This document shows, piece after piece, positions 33,739-44,679 of a stretch of DNA of 64,000 nucleotides. Position 1 is the first letter of the stretch. Every line of letters starts with the position of its first letter. Source of the stretch: Annulohypoxylon bovei var. microspora. Lineage: Eukaryota; Ascomycota; Sordariomycetes; Xylariales; Hypoxylaceae. The position numbers and the translations under genes were made by a program. Where the stretch lies: the NCBI GenBank assembly GCA_022836615.1, contig MU405237.1, positions 264,097 through 328,096 of the forward strand. The letters are read 5' to 3'. Below the pieces are notes generated by a model, which saw nothing but the letters and a program-made list of their open reading frames with translations, did not search any database and was not told the DNA's origin.

Positions 33739-33808
33739 TGTCAGATATAAGATAAGATTATGATTTCATAATTAATACCTTCCTTTTGGTCTAGTGGTTT
33801 ATCCGACA
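33739..33808 (+). repeat. 3' LTR of miniature element
   Basis: Exact copy of the 5' LTR, 249 bp downstream, followed by the second GCATC target duplication. Confidence 0.85.
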
Positions 33809-34387
33809 GCATCCATCCAATTTACGCGGTTGACGCGCTACAACCTGCCTTAAACTCCGCTATAATTTCTGTGGGTGAACCTTGGGAATCCCGGCTGCCT
33901 GACCACCTTAGAATTGTATTGTACCTTCCTACCTAGACAGTTTCAAAGTTTATAAAGTTGATACATAACAACCTTTATCTCCCGGTTTCAACAACAGTGG
34001 CTCCTAGCTAAGCAAGATGAGTCTATTTCAGGCCTAACAAGTAGGTATTACCCGTAACAAACCTTAAAAGATATTCAATTATGTAATAGATGAAAGCTCA
34101 AAATACCATATTTCTACAGTGGCACTTGATAGGACCACAACTCTTAAGCCTATTCACCAACTTCAATATTACCTAGACATTTTCCAATAACTACTAGGTA
34201 GGTACCTAATAATAGAAAAATATTGCTTCATTCAGTTTTTAGCTCTTTCTAATCTAGGTAGATTAAATTAAATCTGGGAATGCATGCTTGTATAATATTG
34301 CTCATATGCCGAGTAACCATCTCTAGTCATCATGTCATAGCCAATCTCGTCGTCACTTCTCGTGAATATTTAATACAATGCTAGAAA
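33809..34387. other. Intergenic, no gene seen
   Basis: AT-rich downstream flank of the peroxidase gene, with a CTAGGTAGGTACCTAATA motif near 34,195. Confidence 0.5.
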
Positions 34388-37054
34388 CTATAGCCTCGGG
34401 CTCACCGTGACCATCGGGGTAGACGCCGAGGAGGTCGCTGACAGTTGGTAAAGCTCAAGTCTAAGCGAAGCTCCACAGTACTCATAATGGTTCCCGCTGC
34501 ATATCATCGCTTGACAATCGGCATCAGGGGCAACTGTGCTGCCACTATCTAACGTATCGCCGCAATAGCATTCACGTCCGTACTCCACCCCCCAGTACGT
34601 GAAACCAGTGCAATTCGAAGCACACATTTCTAGTGTCATGGCATCGTCCGCATAAGCTGCGCCAGTCAAGGCTCGGCCGTTTGGAACCTCGGCATAGCAG
34701 CCGACCCGGACGTACGACGACACGGTTGGTTTAGGCGCGAGTGTGGCAGTTGGAGTCGGTTGGCTAGCTGTGGTACTGTACAGCTCTATCCTGTTACTAT
34801 CTCCACAGTATTCGGTAGAATCTCCGCCACAGACCATGTTACAATCGGTCACGGGCGCTTCTTCGCTTGTGGAGTGAAGCGAATCGCCACAGTAGCCTAC
34901 ATGAGATGTCAGTCAGTCACAATGCTTGTTGACCAGTCCATGGATCTTTCAAACTTACATTCCCGACCGTACTCGGTCCCCCAGTACACATACCCGGTGC
35001 AATTATTCATACAATCTTCCAATGTCATGCTATCATAAGCAAATGAGGCATCACCCAAAGCTCGAGTTCCCGCAGCTGTTGATTCTTTTTGGCATCCTAC
35101 AAGCAAATACCCTCCAAGAGTTTGTCTGTGATGCAACGTCTCCGTTGGTGCTGTGGAAGAAGTGCTCGTACTGCTCATTGTAGTAGATGAAGTACTGGAT
35201 AATGTAGATGAAGAGGTTAACGTGGTACTGATCGAAATGGTTGATGAGCTAGTTTCCACAGAAGAGGTAGTTGACATACTAGGGGGTGTCGGGATTTGTC
35301 CGGTAGTGCACATAGATGATGATGGTGGGTTTTGGAAGTCTTGACAAGTTGCTGCCAAGTCACTTGCAGCGTTAAAGTCGTCTGTGAGTGCCGAGGTCTC
35401 GCCCCCGCTGATTACATCGATCTTGGATGCATATGCTAGATCACCAAGACCAGTGTAATTCGCTGTATAGAATGTATAAGAGCCTACACAATCCCCCTCT
35501 ATCATAGTAACGGTAGCGTTTTTAAGCGTGGGCACTGGGAGGTTAGGATTCCCCGTCGGAGTTTTATACGAGATGAACGTATTAACAGGGAGGGATTTTC
35601 GGTCGTTACGAACCTGACAATACATGTTAGTAGTTGTCCACAGCCTAATACTAAGAGTAACTCACAGCTGCCGTGACGGTGAGAGTACCGGAAAGGAGAC
35701 AACTCTGAGGTTTTTGGATCAATATTGCATCCTGGATAGGATACGAATTTCCATTGTTGTCAAAAGTTTGAGTTGTCCCACTAGCCATAGTAAGAGTTAA
35801 GGTAAAAGACGAAATTCCCGTGGAAGTTGAGATGGCGGCATCTATAGGGAACCACTTAGGTATGTTAGACTGAAGTAGAGGACATGATCAGACACTATTC
35901 CGCAGACTTACAACAAATTGGTCATCAAAGCCTTGAGTGGCACCTAAAAGAGTTGCCGTATATGTGCAACTCGTACTTCCGCAATTGTTGCTCCCGCTTC
36001 GATCCTTGTAATCCAAAGTCAGGCTAGAGATGGTATCTCCTCCTAGATCGGTTGTTCGAACTCGAATAAATCCATTCAACTGCATTGTCGATGCTCCAGA
36101 GTTAAGTGACAGTTGCATGTCAACTGGCTTTACAGAATATGGTTGGATAGGATCCGATAGAACAACGCCGTCGGGCACCGTATCAATCAATTTTTGAAGA
36201 ACAGTAGCACATATAGTATTGAAATCCGTAACACCTGCCATAGCATTGATTGTCACGTTCCCATCGTAGTTGAAGACCTTAAAGTCCGCATTCCTTGTTG
36301 CCTTAATCGATGGACCAACCACCAGTGGGTTAGTAGTATTACCAGCGATGTATTCAGTGACGACCTTATTGTCAAAGACTGCAACGGTCGAATCCAGGGG
36401 GACTTCCCCGTTTGAAGTAGATCCGACTGGGACGATCTCGGGGAATTCATCCTCGTGAACACCACCAATGGAATGGCCACAAGCAGTAACTTGAATCATC
36501 TCGGTCTTGTCGAATCCCATTCGAATGAACTGCTGCTCAAAGGTGAAGGCGGTATTTTGTGGCAGTGGAACCCCTATAGGACCAGCGACTAGAGCATCGA
36601 CTCGGCCACCAGTAACAGGCACCACGGGGCCACCACAAGATCTAACAGAATAATATACACCCAAGGCGATGAGATCTGCTACACCTGACCGACTCGTGTA
36701 GTAGTCTGCCATAAACTTCAGAGTTGTGTTGAAGCCTGGACCGAGATTGTCCGAACTTAGTAATTCGTACTGTAAAGAGCCATCCAACCCTCCAGCACGT
36801 ACACCACCTAAGTATGTAGTTGTAGCCATATCATGGAAAGCTGCCCGCAACCATTCTGCAGCATTTTGTCGGCCAGGTCCAGATGCTTCATTCGAACAAG
36901 GAATGACGGTCCCACCAAACTCCCTGGCCCTGTAGCCGTTGACTTGGTACATGATCTCCTCGAGCTCGTCGTTAGGGGACGGCCAAGTTGGGTCTGTCGT
37001 CGCGAGGGCACCAAAGGATAGCATAGCGCCCCAAAATATTATACTCCGATACAT
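34388..37054 (-). CDS. Secreted heme peroxidase fused to two WSC domains
   Basis: Four exons on the minus strand: 37054-35912, 35854-35666, 35613-34959 and 34896-34388. They are in phase and give 831 aa. The signal peptide is about residues 1-18 (MYRSIIFWGAMLSFGALA). The peroxidase domain resembles fungal class II/plant-type peroxidases: distal LRAAFHDM with Arg70 and His74, LGVYYSVRSCGG, GGRVDAL, and proximal TACGHSIGGVH with His194. A region of about 150 residues without a recognised fold follows. Next come a Ser/Thr-rich, probably O-glycosylated linker (about 557-603) and two WSC domains (about 611-705 and 725-815), each with the YDSMTLEDCMNNC/ADDAMTLEMCASNC and EYGRECYCGD signatures. WSC domains are linked to glucan or cell-wall binding, so a wall-tethered oxidase is likely. 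The substrate is unknown. Confidence 0.88.
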
Positions 37055-38847
37055 CGTGGCGGATGATATTAATCAATATTAAAAATTAAGGGATGGGTCA
37101 CCAAACATTGAACTAGGAAACGGCCGCCTTGGCCAAGGGGGTTTCTTAGGACAACAACGCCGTCTAAAGAGACCAGCGCAATATTTTAACACGGGGAAAC
37201 AGATCGGGATATACATATTCATAGGCCAACGAGTAAACACGATAAGAGATATGCAGACCTACACTTTGGCTTGGCTCGTTTGTTACGATGCTTCACTACC
37301 ACCCCGTGCCTGACAATCTTTCGACAATTTTTTGCGAGATAGGACAATGAGCCGCCCAGACGCGGTAGCTGCAGAGGTCCCTTGCAACAGTTAAATACGA
37401 GACCTCGCAGCAATGCAATGCTACCCAGGGTGACGCTTGAAAGCGGATTGGTCAATAGCCAGCCTCTTGCGGAAACGTCAAGTCGTAGGTTAATCGAGAC
37501 AACTAAAAAAGGTCATCCATAAACCATAAGCCTAACATGCTTACCTGCCGTCCTGCCCTTCATGGTGCATCGACCTTCCTAGATCTGTTCTTCGCACCTG
37601 AGCTGAAGGTTTGAAGCCATTAGTCCGGTAAGCATCGGGCGATTTTATATGTATGTATGTACTCCAAGCGCCAACTAAGAGCTAACTGTCCCGGAGGCTG
37701 AAGGCTGGCTGGAGAAAATGAGAAAAAGAAAAAGGCATGTCAAGGAATACCTAGACATGACCGCATCCAGATTCCAGATTTTTCTTCTGCCATTTGTTAT
37801 ATCGCACCCCCGAGGCCTTCGCAATGCGAATTTGATCTTTACCAACATCCATACCGTCGGGTCCAAGACCCAGAGACTAGGACTCGACCCGGGAGCTCCA
37901 TCTTGTCGCGGTACTTGGCGGTAGGGTACCGCATCCGACTTTGGCCAGTAGATTTAGCCCCGTGAGCACGACCGATAAAAAAGCAAAAAATTATTCTTTC
38001 ACACATTTTAGCAGTCCTTGAAAATTCAATCGCGCATGTACGTACCTACATACATACCATCGACACGTGCCTTTAGTGGGTCCATTACCTAAAGGGTTAA
38101 TGATTCGCGACGAGGATCAGGGATGACTCGGAAAGTCAAGCCTTCAGACCCTTGAGCTCCTACCCGTCATGCCCGTCTACCCGTAAAGATCTAGAATATT
38201 AGCGACGGCAAGAACCTTCAATTCGGCGCGATTTCATTTATACGACTTCCTCTCCTGTCCTAGTGCCTTTCGTCCCGATAGCACAAACAATTCTTAGCGA
38301 ACAAATCCCATTGCGACTTTTACAAAGCTCGAAGACGTAGAGGCCTCGTGATATGTAACAGAGAAAAGTATTAATTTGATTGGGACATACAATAGTTTTA
38401 ATCAATCTCACCTACATATACTTTAGGGTATCATGCTAGGGATACTTAACAATGATAACGCTTTAGAATGGATCTCTATTTTTAGATTATCGGTGTTTGG
38501 CAGTTAATATGTGTTGTCTCATTTTACATGGATAAAAACTTATGATAATTCAAGATAAAGCGTAACAACTTGACGAGTGCTTCGTATGAGGTGGTGTAGA
38601 TATAAAAAAAAGATTACCTAAGAAAAGATATGACGTATTGTACTTAAACTACTCTCTTTTGTGGCCCGTATTTTTACCGACACAGCCGTACGCCGTCCAA
38701 TCAAATTAAACGTAGAATCGATATCTACTGCGGGCAAATCCAGCCAATTAGGTTTCGAGAATTCTATAAATTATTATGTGTAGCCGCGCTTACTATATAG
38801 TGTGCAATAATTTTTCGCTTTCACAATCACCGTCGACACAAGATGTA
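37055..38847. other. Peroxidase upstream region, no other gene seen
   Basis: About 1.8 kb between the peroxidase and tRNA genes. No further coding or mobile feature could be supported. Confidence 0.5.
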
Positions 38848-38940
38848 TCCGAATTGGTGTAGTGGCTAACATTTGACGCTCTCATTATCTAAACAATCTA
38901 ATGATCCGTCAAGCCCGGGGTTCGATTCCCCGATTCGGAG
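38848..38940 (+). tRNA. tRNA-Glu (CTC) with 21-nt intron
   Basis: The acceptor stem TCCGAAT pairs perfectly with ATTCGGA, followed by discriminator G. A-box region TTGGTGTAGTGG and B-box GGTTCGATTCC are present, and the T stem GGGG/CCCC is perfect. Anticodon stem TGACG/CGTCA encloses a loop with U33 and anticodon CTC (38881-38883). The 21-nt intron (38885-38905) lies after position 37, the canonical tRNA intron site, so it should be removed by the tRNA splicing endonuclease. Confidence 0.92.
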
Positions 38941-38951
38941 TTTTCCTTTTT
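38941..38951 (+). terminator. Pol III terminator of tRNA-Glu
   Basis: TTTTCCTTTTT follows the tRNA 3' end without a gap, two T-runs sufficient for RNA polymerase III termination. Confidence 0.8.
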
Positions 38952-39524
38952 GGCTTCTCATGCTGATTGATATGAAGTCATTCTAAGATATCTTTTTTTT
39001 TCGTTTGAGGATATAGGTGACTTTGATTAATAGATTTTGGGGGATATATACTTGATTACCTCTTAACTACTACGAATAATAAATAACAACAACTGGAGAT
39101 GGATCACATCAAGTATACCGGATATCAGTGAAGCCAGTGAAGACATTATGGAAAGTGTGCCCCTAAAAATCTTTTACTGATAAGTGCATTTTCAATTTTT
39201 TAAAAATCTAGAAGACAGTTGAAGGGTTTAAGTACATATCGCAGCATCGACCACAAAGGTGGAGTACCCTCCAAAAATTCGCTTAGCCCTCGCGCAAACC
39301 CACAAGAAAATTAATTTACTGGTGGGAGTTTTGAATTTCCAACGTTCAACATCACCAAATTCATTCTTGAGACCATCAACCACCAGAGTCAAGGTAAGGT
39401 ACGTTTGCGAAAGTCGAATCGCCTCATTTACTAGAATAATATTTGTTCCATTGAAATAAATCTCAACCTTCATTCCATGTTCTTAATTGACTAACCTTTT
39501 TACCCTAGATTTACGACCTTCACG
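38952..39524. other. uL4 promoter and 5' UTR
   Basis: A probable 5' UTR intron runs from 39394 (donor GTAAGG) to 39508 (TGACTAAC branch, CCCTAG acceptor), ending 16 nt before the uL4 start codon. Such leader introns are common in fungal ribosomal-protein genes. Confidence 0.55.
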
Positions 39525-40767
39525 ATGGCCTCAAGACCTACCGTCACCATCATTGGTAAGGATGGTACTCCCTCGGGAGCTACCCATCCTATTCCCACCG
39601 TTTTCGCCTCCCCCATCCGACCCGATATCGTCCAGCAAGTTCATACCGGAATTGCCAAGAACAAGCGACAGCCGTATGCCGTGAGCGAGAAGGCTGGTCA
39701 CCAAACCTCTGCCGAATCTTGGGGAACTGGTCAGTAATATTCGCATTCATTTCGGCGCGGATAAGGCCCGATTGTTGCAATTGCTAACAGTCTTGCGCAG
39801 GTCGCGCTGTCGCCCGTATTCCCCGTGTCTCGGGTGGTGGTACTCACCGTGCTGGTCAGGCTGCCTTCGGTAACATGTGTCGTTCCGGTCGTATGTTCGC
39901 CCCTACCAAGATCTGGCGAAAGTGGCACATCAAGGTCAACCAGGGTCAGAAGTGAGTTAAAGCAGATCCGGTAGATGTTGGAACTAGTGAACTAATATTT
40001 GAACAAGGCGATTCGCTACTGCCTCTGCTCTTGCCGCTTCCGCCGTCCCCCCTCTATTGCTCGCCCGTGGCCACCAGGTTTCTTCCGTTCCCGAAGTTCC
40101 TCTCGTCATTGACTCGGCCGCTTTCGAGGGTGGTGCTGCTGCCAAGACTGCTGGTGCTCTCGCCATCCTGAGCGCTGTTGGTGCCGCTGCCGATATCGAG
40201 AAGGCCAAGAAGACGAAGAAGCTACGTGCCGGTAAGGGTAAGCTAAGAGGCCGCCGCCACCGCCAGCGACGTGGACCTCTGGTCATCTACGACCCCGAAG
40301 TCGACGGCAAGGAGATTGTTACCGGAACTCGCAACCTACCCGGTGTTGAGACCTGCTCCGTCTTCGCTCTCAACCTTCTCCAGCTTGCCCCCGGTGGTCA
40401 TCTTGGTCGATTCATCGTCTGGACCTCGGCAGCTTTCAAGGCCCTCGACAGGATCTACGGCACTACCACCAAGCCTTCTGAGTTGAAGAAGGACTTCCTG
40501 CTACCTTCCAACCTGGTTTCCCAGGCCGACCTGAGCCGTCTTATCAACAGCTCCGAAATCCAGAGCGTCCTTGAGGCTCCCAAGGGTGGTCCCTTGACCA
40601 AGCGTGCTGGTGTGCAGAAGAACCCTCTACGCAACAAGCAAGTCATGCTGCGCTTCAACCCTTACCACTCTACCTTCGTGAAGGATAAGCTCGGCCAGCA
40701 GAAGGCATCAGATGGCAAGCCCCCTAAGGCCCCTAAGTCCTTCCTGGATGTATTGCGTGAGGATTAG
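39525..40767 (+). CDS. RPL4: Cytosolic 60S ribosomal protein uL4
   Basis: Three exons: 39525-39729, 39801-39951 and 40008-40767. They are in phase and give 371 aa (yeast Rpl4 has 362). Exon 1 gives MASRPTVTIIGKDG and AGHQTSAESWGTG. Exon 2 gives the hallmark RIPRVSGGGTHRAGQAAFGN and FAPTKIWRKWH, the loop that lines the exit tunnel. Exon 3 gives ATASALAASAVPPLLLARGH, the Lys/Arg-rich KLRGRRHRQRRGPLVIYD and the C-terminal extension ending FLDVLRED. A splice junction falls within GTGR and another within GQKR. A leader intron precedes the start. It is a core component of the large subunit, and high expression is expected. Confidence 0.96.
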
Positions 40768-41643
40768 ACTAGCTTGGTGAGCAGCGTAGTCTAGCAAGGG
40801 GGAAAATGGGTGCATCGGTTGCTATATCACGGCGTAATGGATCATAGGGTCTCATGAATCAATGGACATTCTCATTCTGACGCCACATTTCCCGCCTAAA
40901 TGATGATTACCTATCTATGATACACCACTGGTCTACCACTGGTTCTTTCAAAGTGCTGAGTGAGATAGTTTTACGTTTTGTGAATTTGCATGTCGTAAAT
41001 ATGTTCTATTGTATAACGCGGCGAATTTCATTCACTGCTCAAGTAAATGACGTCTCTCTAATTCCTATGCCTCATAAATAAGCTACCAAAGGGTGGTATA
41101 TAAGAAATACCGTCATCTCTCAATTCCCCAGGTCCATTATAGAATTTATGTGCCAAGGTCGAATCCGAATACACACTTCGATATTGAAACTAAAATATAA
41201 ATAGGCTATATATATTTGCACTTGACCAGATTTTATGTAGGAGAAATTCTCGGACAATGTCGATCGTGAAGTCTTGCCATTCGTTTCTTCAAGACTCCAC
41301 ATTCGACGATCGTGAAGCTATCATCATTTCTTGGCATTTAATTGGTCAAGTATTTAAACTTTTTCACAGTTTACATCATCGGAGCTCGGCTTCCCAATGC
41401 CTGTGATTAACCAAGACAGTTAAATTTAGACGTTCACTTTGTTCATTCTAGGCCGGGATAATAAAAACATCTAAATCGTAACTTGTAAGTACAGATGGCC
41501 GGGTGCACATACATCGAGAAACCCCACCATCTTATATAGAACGCTTCAACTCTGAGCACTCCTATCCCGCCCAATTTGATGGAGATAAAACTGATATATA
41601 TATATATATATATCCGTCACGTTATTCAAACCTCAACAACCCC
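40768..41643. other. Convergent intergenic region
   Basis: It separates the 3' ends of uL4 and the aminotransferase. It contains an (AT)10 run at 41594-41613 and nothing coding. Confidence 0.5.
41594..41613. repeat. (AT)10 microsatellite
   Basis: Twenty bases of perfect alternating A and T. Confidence 0.9.
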
Positions 41644-43645
41644 CTAACACCCCATCCAGCTGCCCAGGTTCACCAGGCCCTCCGTATCTTGTGTCTGCGC
41701 GAGGTTGATCTCCTCGAGGATGGCCTCGATCTCCTTGACGTTCTTGATGCGCCAGAACTTCTGGACGCCCTCGCCGAAGCGCAGCGAGCAGGAGTCGACG
41801 TTCTCCTCGCTCTCGGCGGCGAAGCACAGGCGGAAGTAGGCCCAGGCGCGCTGCTCGCGGATGGCGGGCGTGGCGCTGTACAGCAGGCCGGGGCTGACGA
41901 GGACCAGGAACGGCTTGTGGGTGAGGAAGGCCATGAGCGCCGTCGACAGCGCCGTGCCGTCGATCACGTTGCCCTTGGTGCCCGCAGCCTTCCACAGCGG
42001 GTGCGTCTCGAAGCGCAGGTGCACCCAGAGGAACATGCCGCCGCGCGGCCAGCGGAAGTCGTACAGCCGCGTCTTGGTGATGACGCCCCAGTCGGCGTCG
42101 GCCTCGCGCGTGGGGGTCGACTGCTTCAGCTGGTACGCGTTCTCCTCGAGGATCCGGCACATGCGGTTCATGCGGCGCTCGTACTGGCCGCGCAGGCCCG
42201 CGAGCCAGCGCACCCAGCCGTCCATCTTCCACCCGGCGAAGCTGGGCTGGTCCTTCTTGGACCGCGCCGCGAGCGCCGCCGCGGCTTCCGGCTGGGGACC
42301 GATGATGGTCTCCGCGATGACGACCTGCGCGAAGCCCGACGGCTGCTGGGTGCCCGACTCGCTGACGCGGAGCAGCCGCTCGGCGATTGCGGGCGTGGTC
42401 GTGATCCAGCCCATGCGGCATCCGGGGGCGATGGTCTTGGAGAAGGTGTCTAGTCGAACGACGCGGCCGTCTACGTCGACATTGAGGAACGACGGTGCTA
42501 GTGAGTCTATGTACTCATATCCGGATTTGTTTTGGAGGGTATTTGCTACCTTCGGCTCGGGAATAGGTAGATTCCTCGCCTTGGCCTCCTCGACCTCCGC
42601 CGAGGGGTACTGAAGGTACCAATACGGGTCGTCCTCGACGATGATGACGTCGTATTTGCTGCAGACCGAGTACAGTTCCTTCCTTCTCTCCAATGACAAG
42701 ACGCCGCTTGTTGGGTTATGACCCATTCTGAAAAATGATATTAGCAAGCGCTGATAGGGGAACAGTTGGGGGCTTGCATATAACTCACGTGACACTATAC
42801 ATCAAATGTGGTCGTTTTCCCTTTTCGTGATCCCAATTCGCAAGTACATCTTCCAAACTTCCAGGACCATATGGCGCCATGCCGTCTTCATCCATTTCGA
42901 TGGGTACGACCTGTACACCGCGGGGTTGCGCCTGAGTGAGCACGTTTGAGTACATGAAGACTTCGGTTACCATGCCCGGTCGCTCCCGGATATCGTTCTT
43001 CCCTTCGACCCAGATGTTGGTGAAGACTTCCAAGGTCTTCGACATGCCGTCGGTCGAGCCACATGTGGAAATAACCTCCGGACCTCCGCTATACGGCACA
43101 TTCGGATGTAAGACCTCACGCGCGAATTGGCGGAGGAAGGAAAGTAGCGGCAGGTATCCATCGGCTTGTCCGTATTGCAGGGCGGTAGTGAGATCGATCT
43201 TCTTCCTTACGTCGGAAGTAGGTGCGTCGTGAGGCACAACGACATGGGATGCGGTAGCATGGTCCGTGATGGATGTGTCCGCCAATTGCCAGGACAGCAG
43301 GTCGTCAGCTCCGGGGTAGTTCGGCGACGGTGTCCATCGATCCGGCCTCGCGGTCTGGGCTTCTAATGTGTCGAAGGGGAAGAGTTGTGCGTTCGGGAGA
43401 CCTAGGATATGGATAACATCGGATTAGCTTCCGGGTTTTCGTACGGACTTTTGTCTCGTCAGGTAAGAAACTGATAAGGAAGGCTCACCGCCAGCGAATT
43501 GGCCAATGTTGGGAATCTGGAAGAATTTGTAGAATTCCTTCATTTTACTAGGCGCCCGTGCCTTGGTAACGTCCGAGAAATGGTGGGACATGTCTTTAGG
43601 TAACGGTTTCGCCATATCGGCGACGTTTTCATTGGACGTCTCCAT
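41644..43645 (-). CDS. Class I/II aminotransferase, aromatic/aminoadipate type
   Basis: Three exons on the minus strand: 43645-43489, 43401-42789 and 42727-41644. They are in phase and give 617 aa. It is a PLP-dependent fold-type I aminotransferase of the Aro8/kynurenine-aminotransferase group. Exon 2 holds GLPNAQLFPFDTL, LQYGQADGYLPLLSFLRQF and STCGSTDGMSKTLEVF. Exon 3 holds MGHNPTSGVLSLERRKELY, IIVEDDPYWYLQYP (PLP Asp and Tyr) and DTFSKTIAPGCRMGW with the Schiff-base lysine. A late PRGGMFLWVHL matches substrate-carboxylate binding segments. It likely transaminates aromatic amino acids or 2-aminoadipate; substrate cannot be fixed from sequence. The 3' 0.8 kb is strongly GC-rich (42.4 kb down to 41.65 kb), so long false frames open on both strands there. 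Confidence 0.87.
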
Positions 43646-44679
43646 GCTTAATCTACCTAACCGGTCTCTGGTCGACACAATAACAATATATCTCGGATGT
43701 ACGGTGTACGGTGTACGGTGTACGGTGTATGGTATATGATATAGATATGTATTCGAGCTAGTTATACAATGGTTGGGATAAAGTCTACTCAGGTATGTAT
43801 GTGTAGGTATACAATAGGTATACAAGATCTTGAGGGTCAGAGTAAGATAAAGGAAAATAAAGGTTACAATACACGTGTATCTGTCTGCCTATATCCTGTT
43901 GGTTAGATAGATCCAGGGTATATCAGTCTCTCTATCATACGTAGCCCTATCTCATGGATATGTCGGGAATCGCGCCCTAAGATTAGTGAACCAGCAAGTC
44001 GATTACAAATTAGAAATTCGATAAGGACGCAGAATGCCTCTAAGCGACTTTGGGAAGTATTCCGACAAACGATTCAGGGGTCATGATCCTACCTTCCTAT
44101 CTCCGTGCCATATTATGTAAGCAGCTTGAAAGTGTGGAACATTGAAATGATCCTTGTTGCTTTCAGCGTCTTTTAAGTACACCCGTACCATGTACCGTAG
44201 CGCGGGGTCATATGCAAGGTACCCCACATTCGATTTGATGTCAGTCCTCCCTGGCCATTTGAATCTACAAAATTTCAACTCAGATCTTTCTTAGAAGATT
44301 TGAAGCCTCAAAGGCGAATACTTTGCTATACACGAAAGGCAAAATACCTTCCTAAGGCGTTTATTGTATCTTTCCTGTGATATTTCGAGCCTAGAGCGGA
44401 TTTTGTACATCAATTGAATTCCCACTACCTTTTCCACTGTCTATAGCAGTTGGATACCTCCACGCCGATCTCGCCCCCGAGCCAGATCCCTCCGTAAATT
44501 ACCCCCATTCCCATCTATTCTCGCCAACGAGCGTTTGTCCGGTCCGAACGTGTTTTTAACAGCGCAAAGAAAAGAAGAAATAAAAAAAGGAGATTTCTCG
44601 TTTAAATTCACAAAGAATCTGACTTTGGAAGTGTGAAGGTATTTTTATAAGAGAAGTGTTTAGAGGGTGACTGTTCGTC
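43646..44679. other. Divergent promoter region
   Basis: It lies between the aminotransferase and MET12 start codons. A 7-bp tandem repeat lies at its left end; no further gene is supported. Confidence 0.5.
43698..43732 (+). repeat. 7-bp tandem repeat in aminotransferase leader
   Basis: TGTACGG occurs four times perfectly and a fifth time as TGTATGG, about 50 bp upstream of the aminotransferase start codon. Confidence 0.85.

Larger units (their letters stand above)
33490..33808 (+). mobile_element. Miniature LTR retroelement (TRIM-like), intact ends
   Basis: A 319-bp element is bounded by two identical 70-bp direct repeats (33490-33559 and 33739-33808). Each starts TGTCAG and ends CCGACA, the TG...CA rule for LTRs. 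Both outer flanks carry GCATC (33485-33489 and 33809-33813), a 5-bp target-site duplication. Directly after the 5' repeat comes ATTAAGAGTCTCAT, complementary to the anticodon arm of tRNA-Lys(CTT). Directly before the 3' repeat comes a GGGGGGTG purine tract. The 179-bp interior has no coding capacity. All parts needed for reverse transcription in trans are present, so it is best read as a terminal-repeat retrotransposon in miniature. Identical LTRs and no sign of RIP suggest a recent insertion. Confidence 0.85.

Noticed and set aside
41503..42453. 316-codon plus-strand frame and a second minus-strand frame over the aminotransferase
   Set aside because: Composition artefacts of the GC-rich exon; only the minus frame with DTFSKTIAPGCRMGW encodes a recognisable enzyme.
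44081..44278. 65-codon minus-strand frame upstream of MET12
   Set aside because: Protein-like composition, but no start context, splice partners or family that I recognise.
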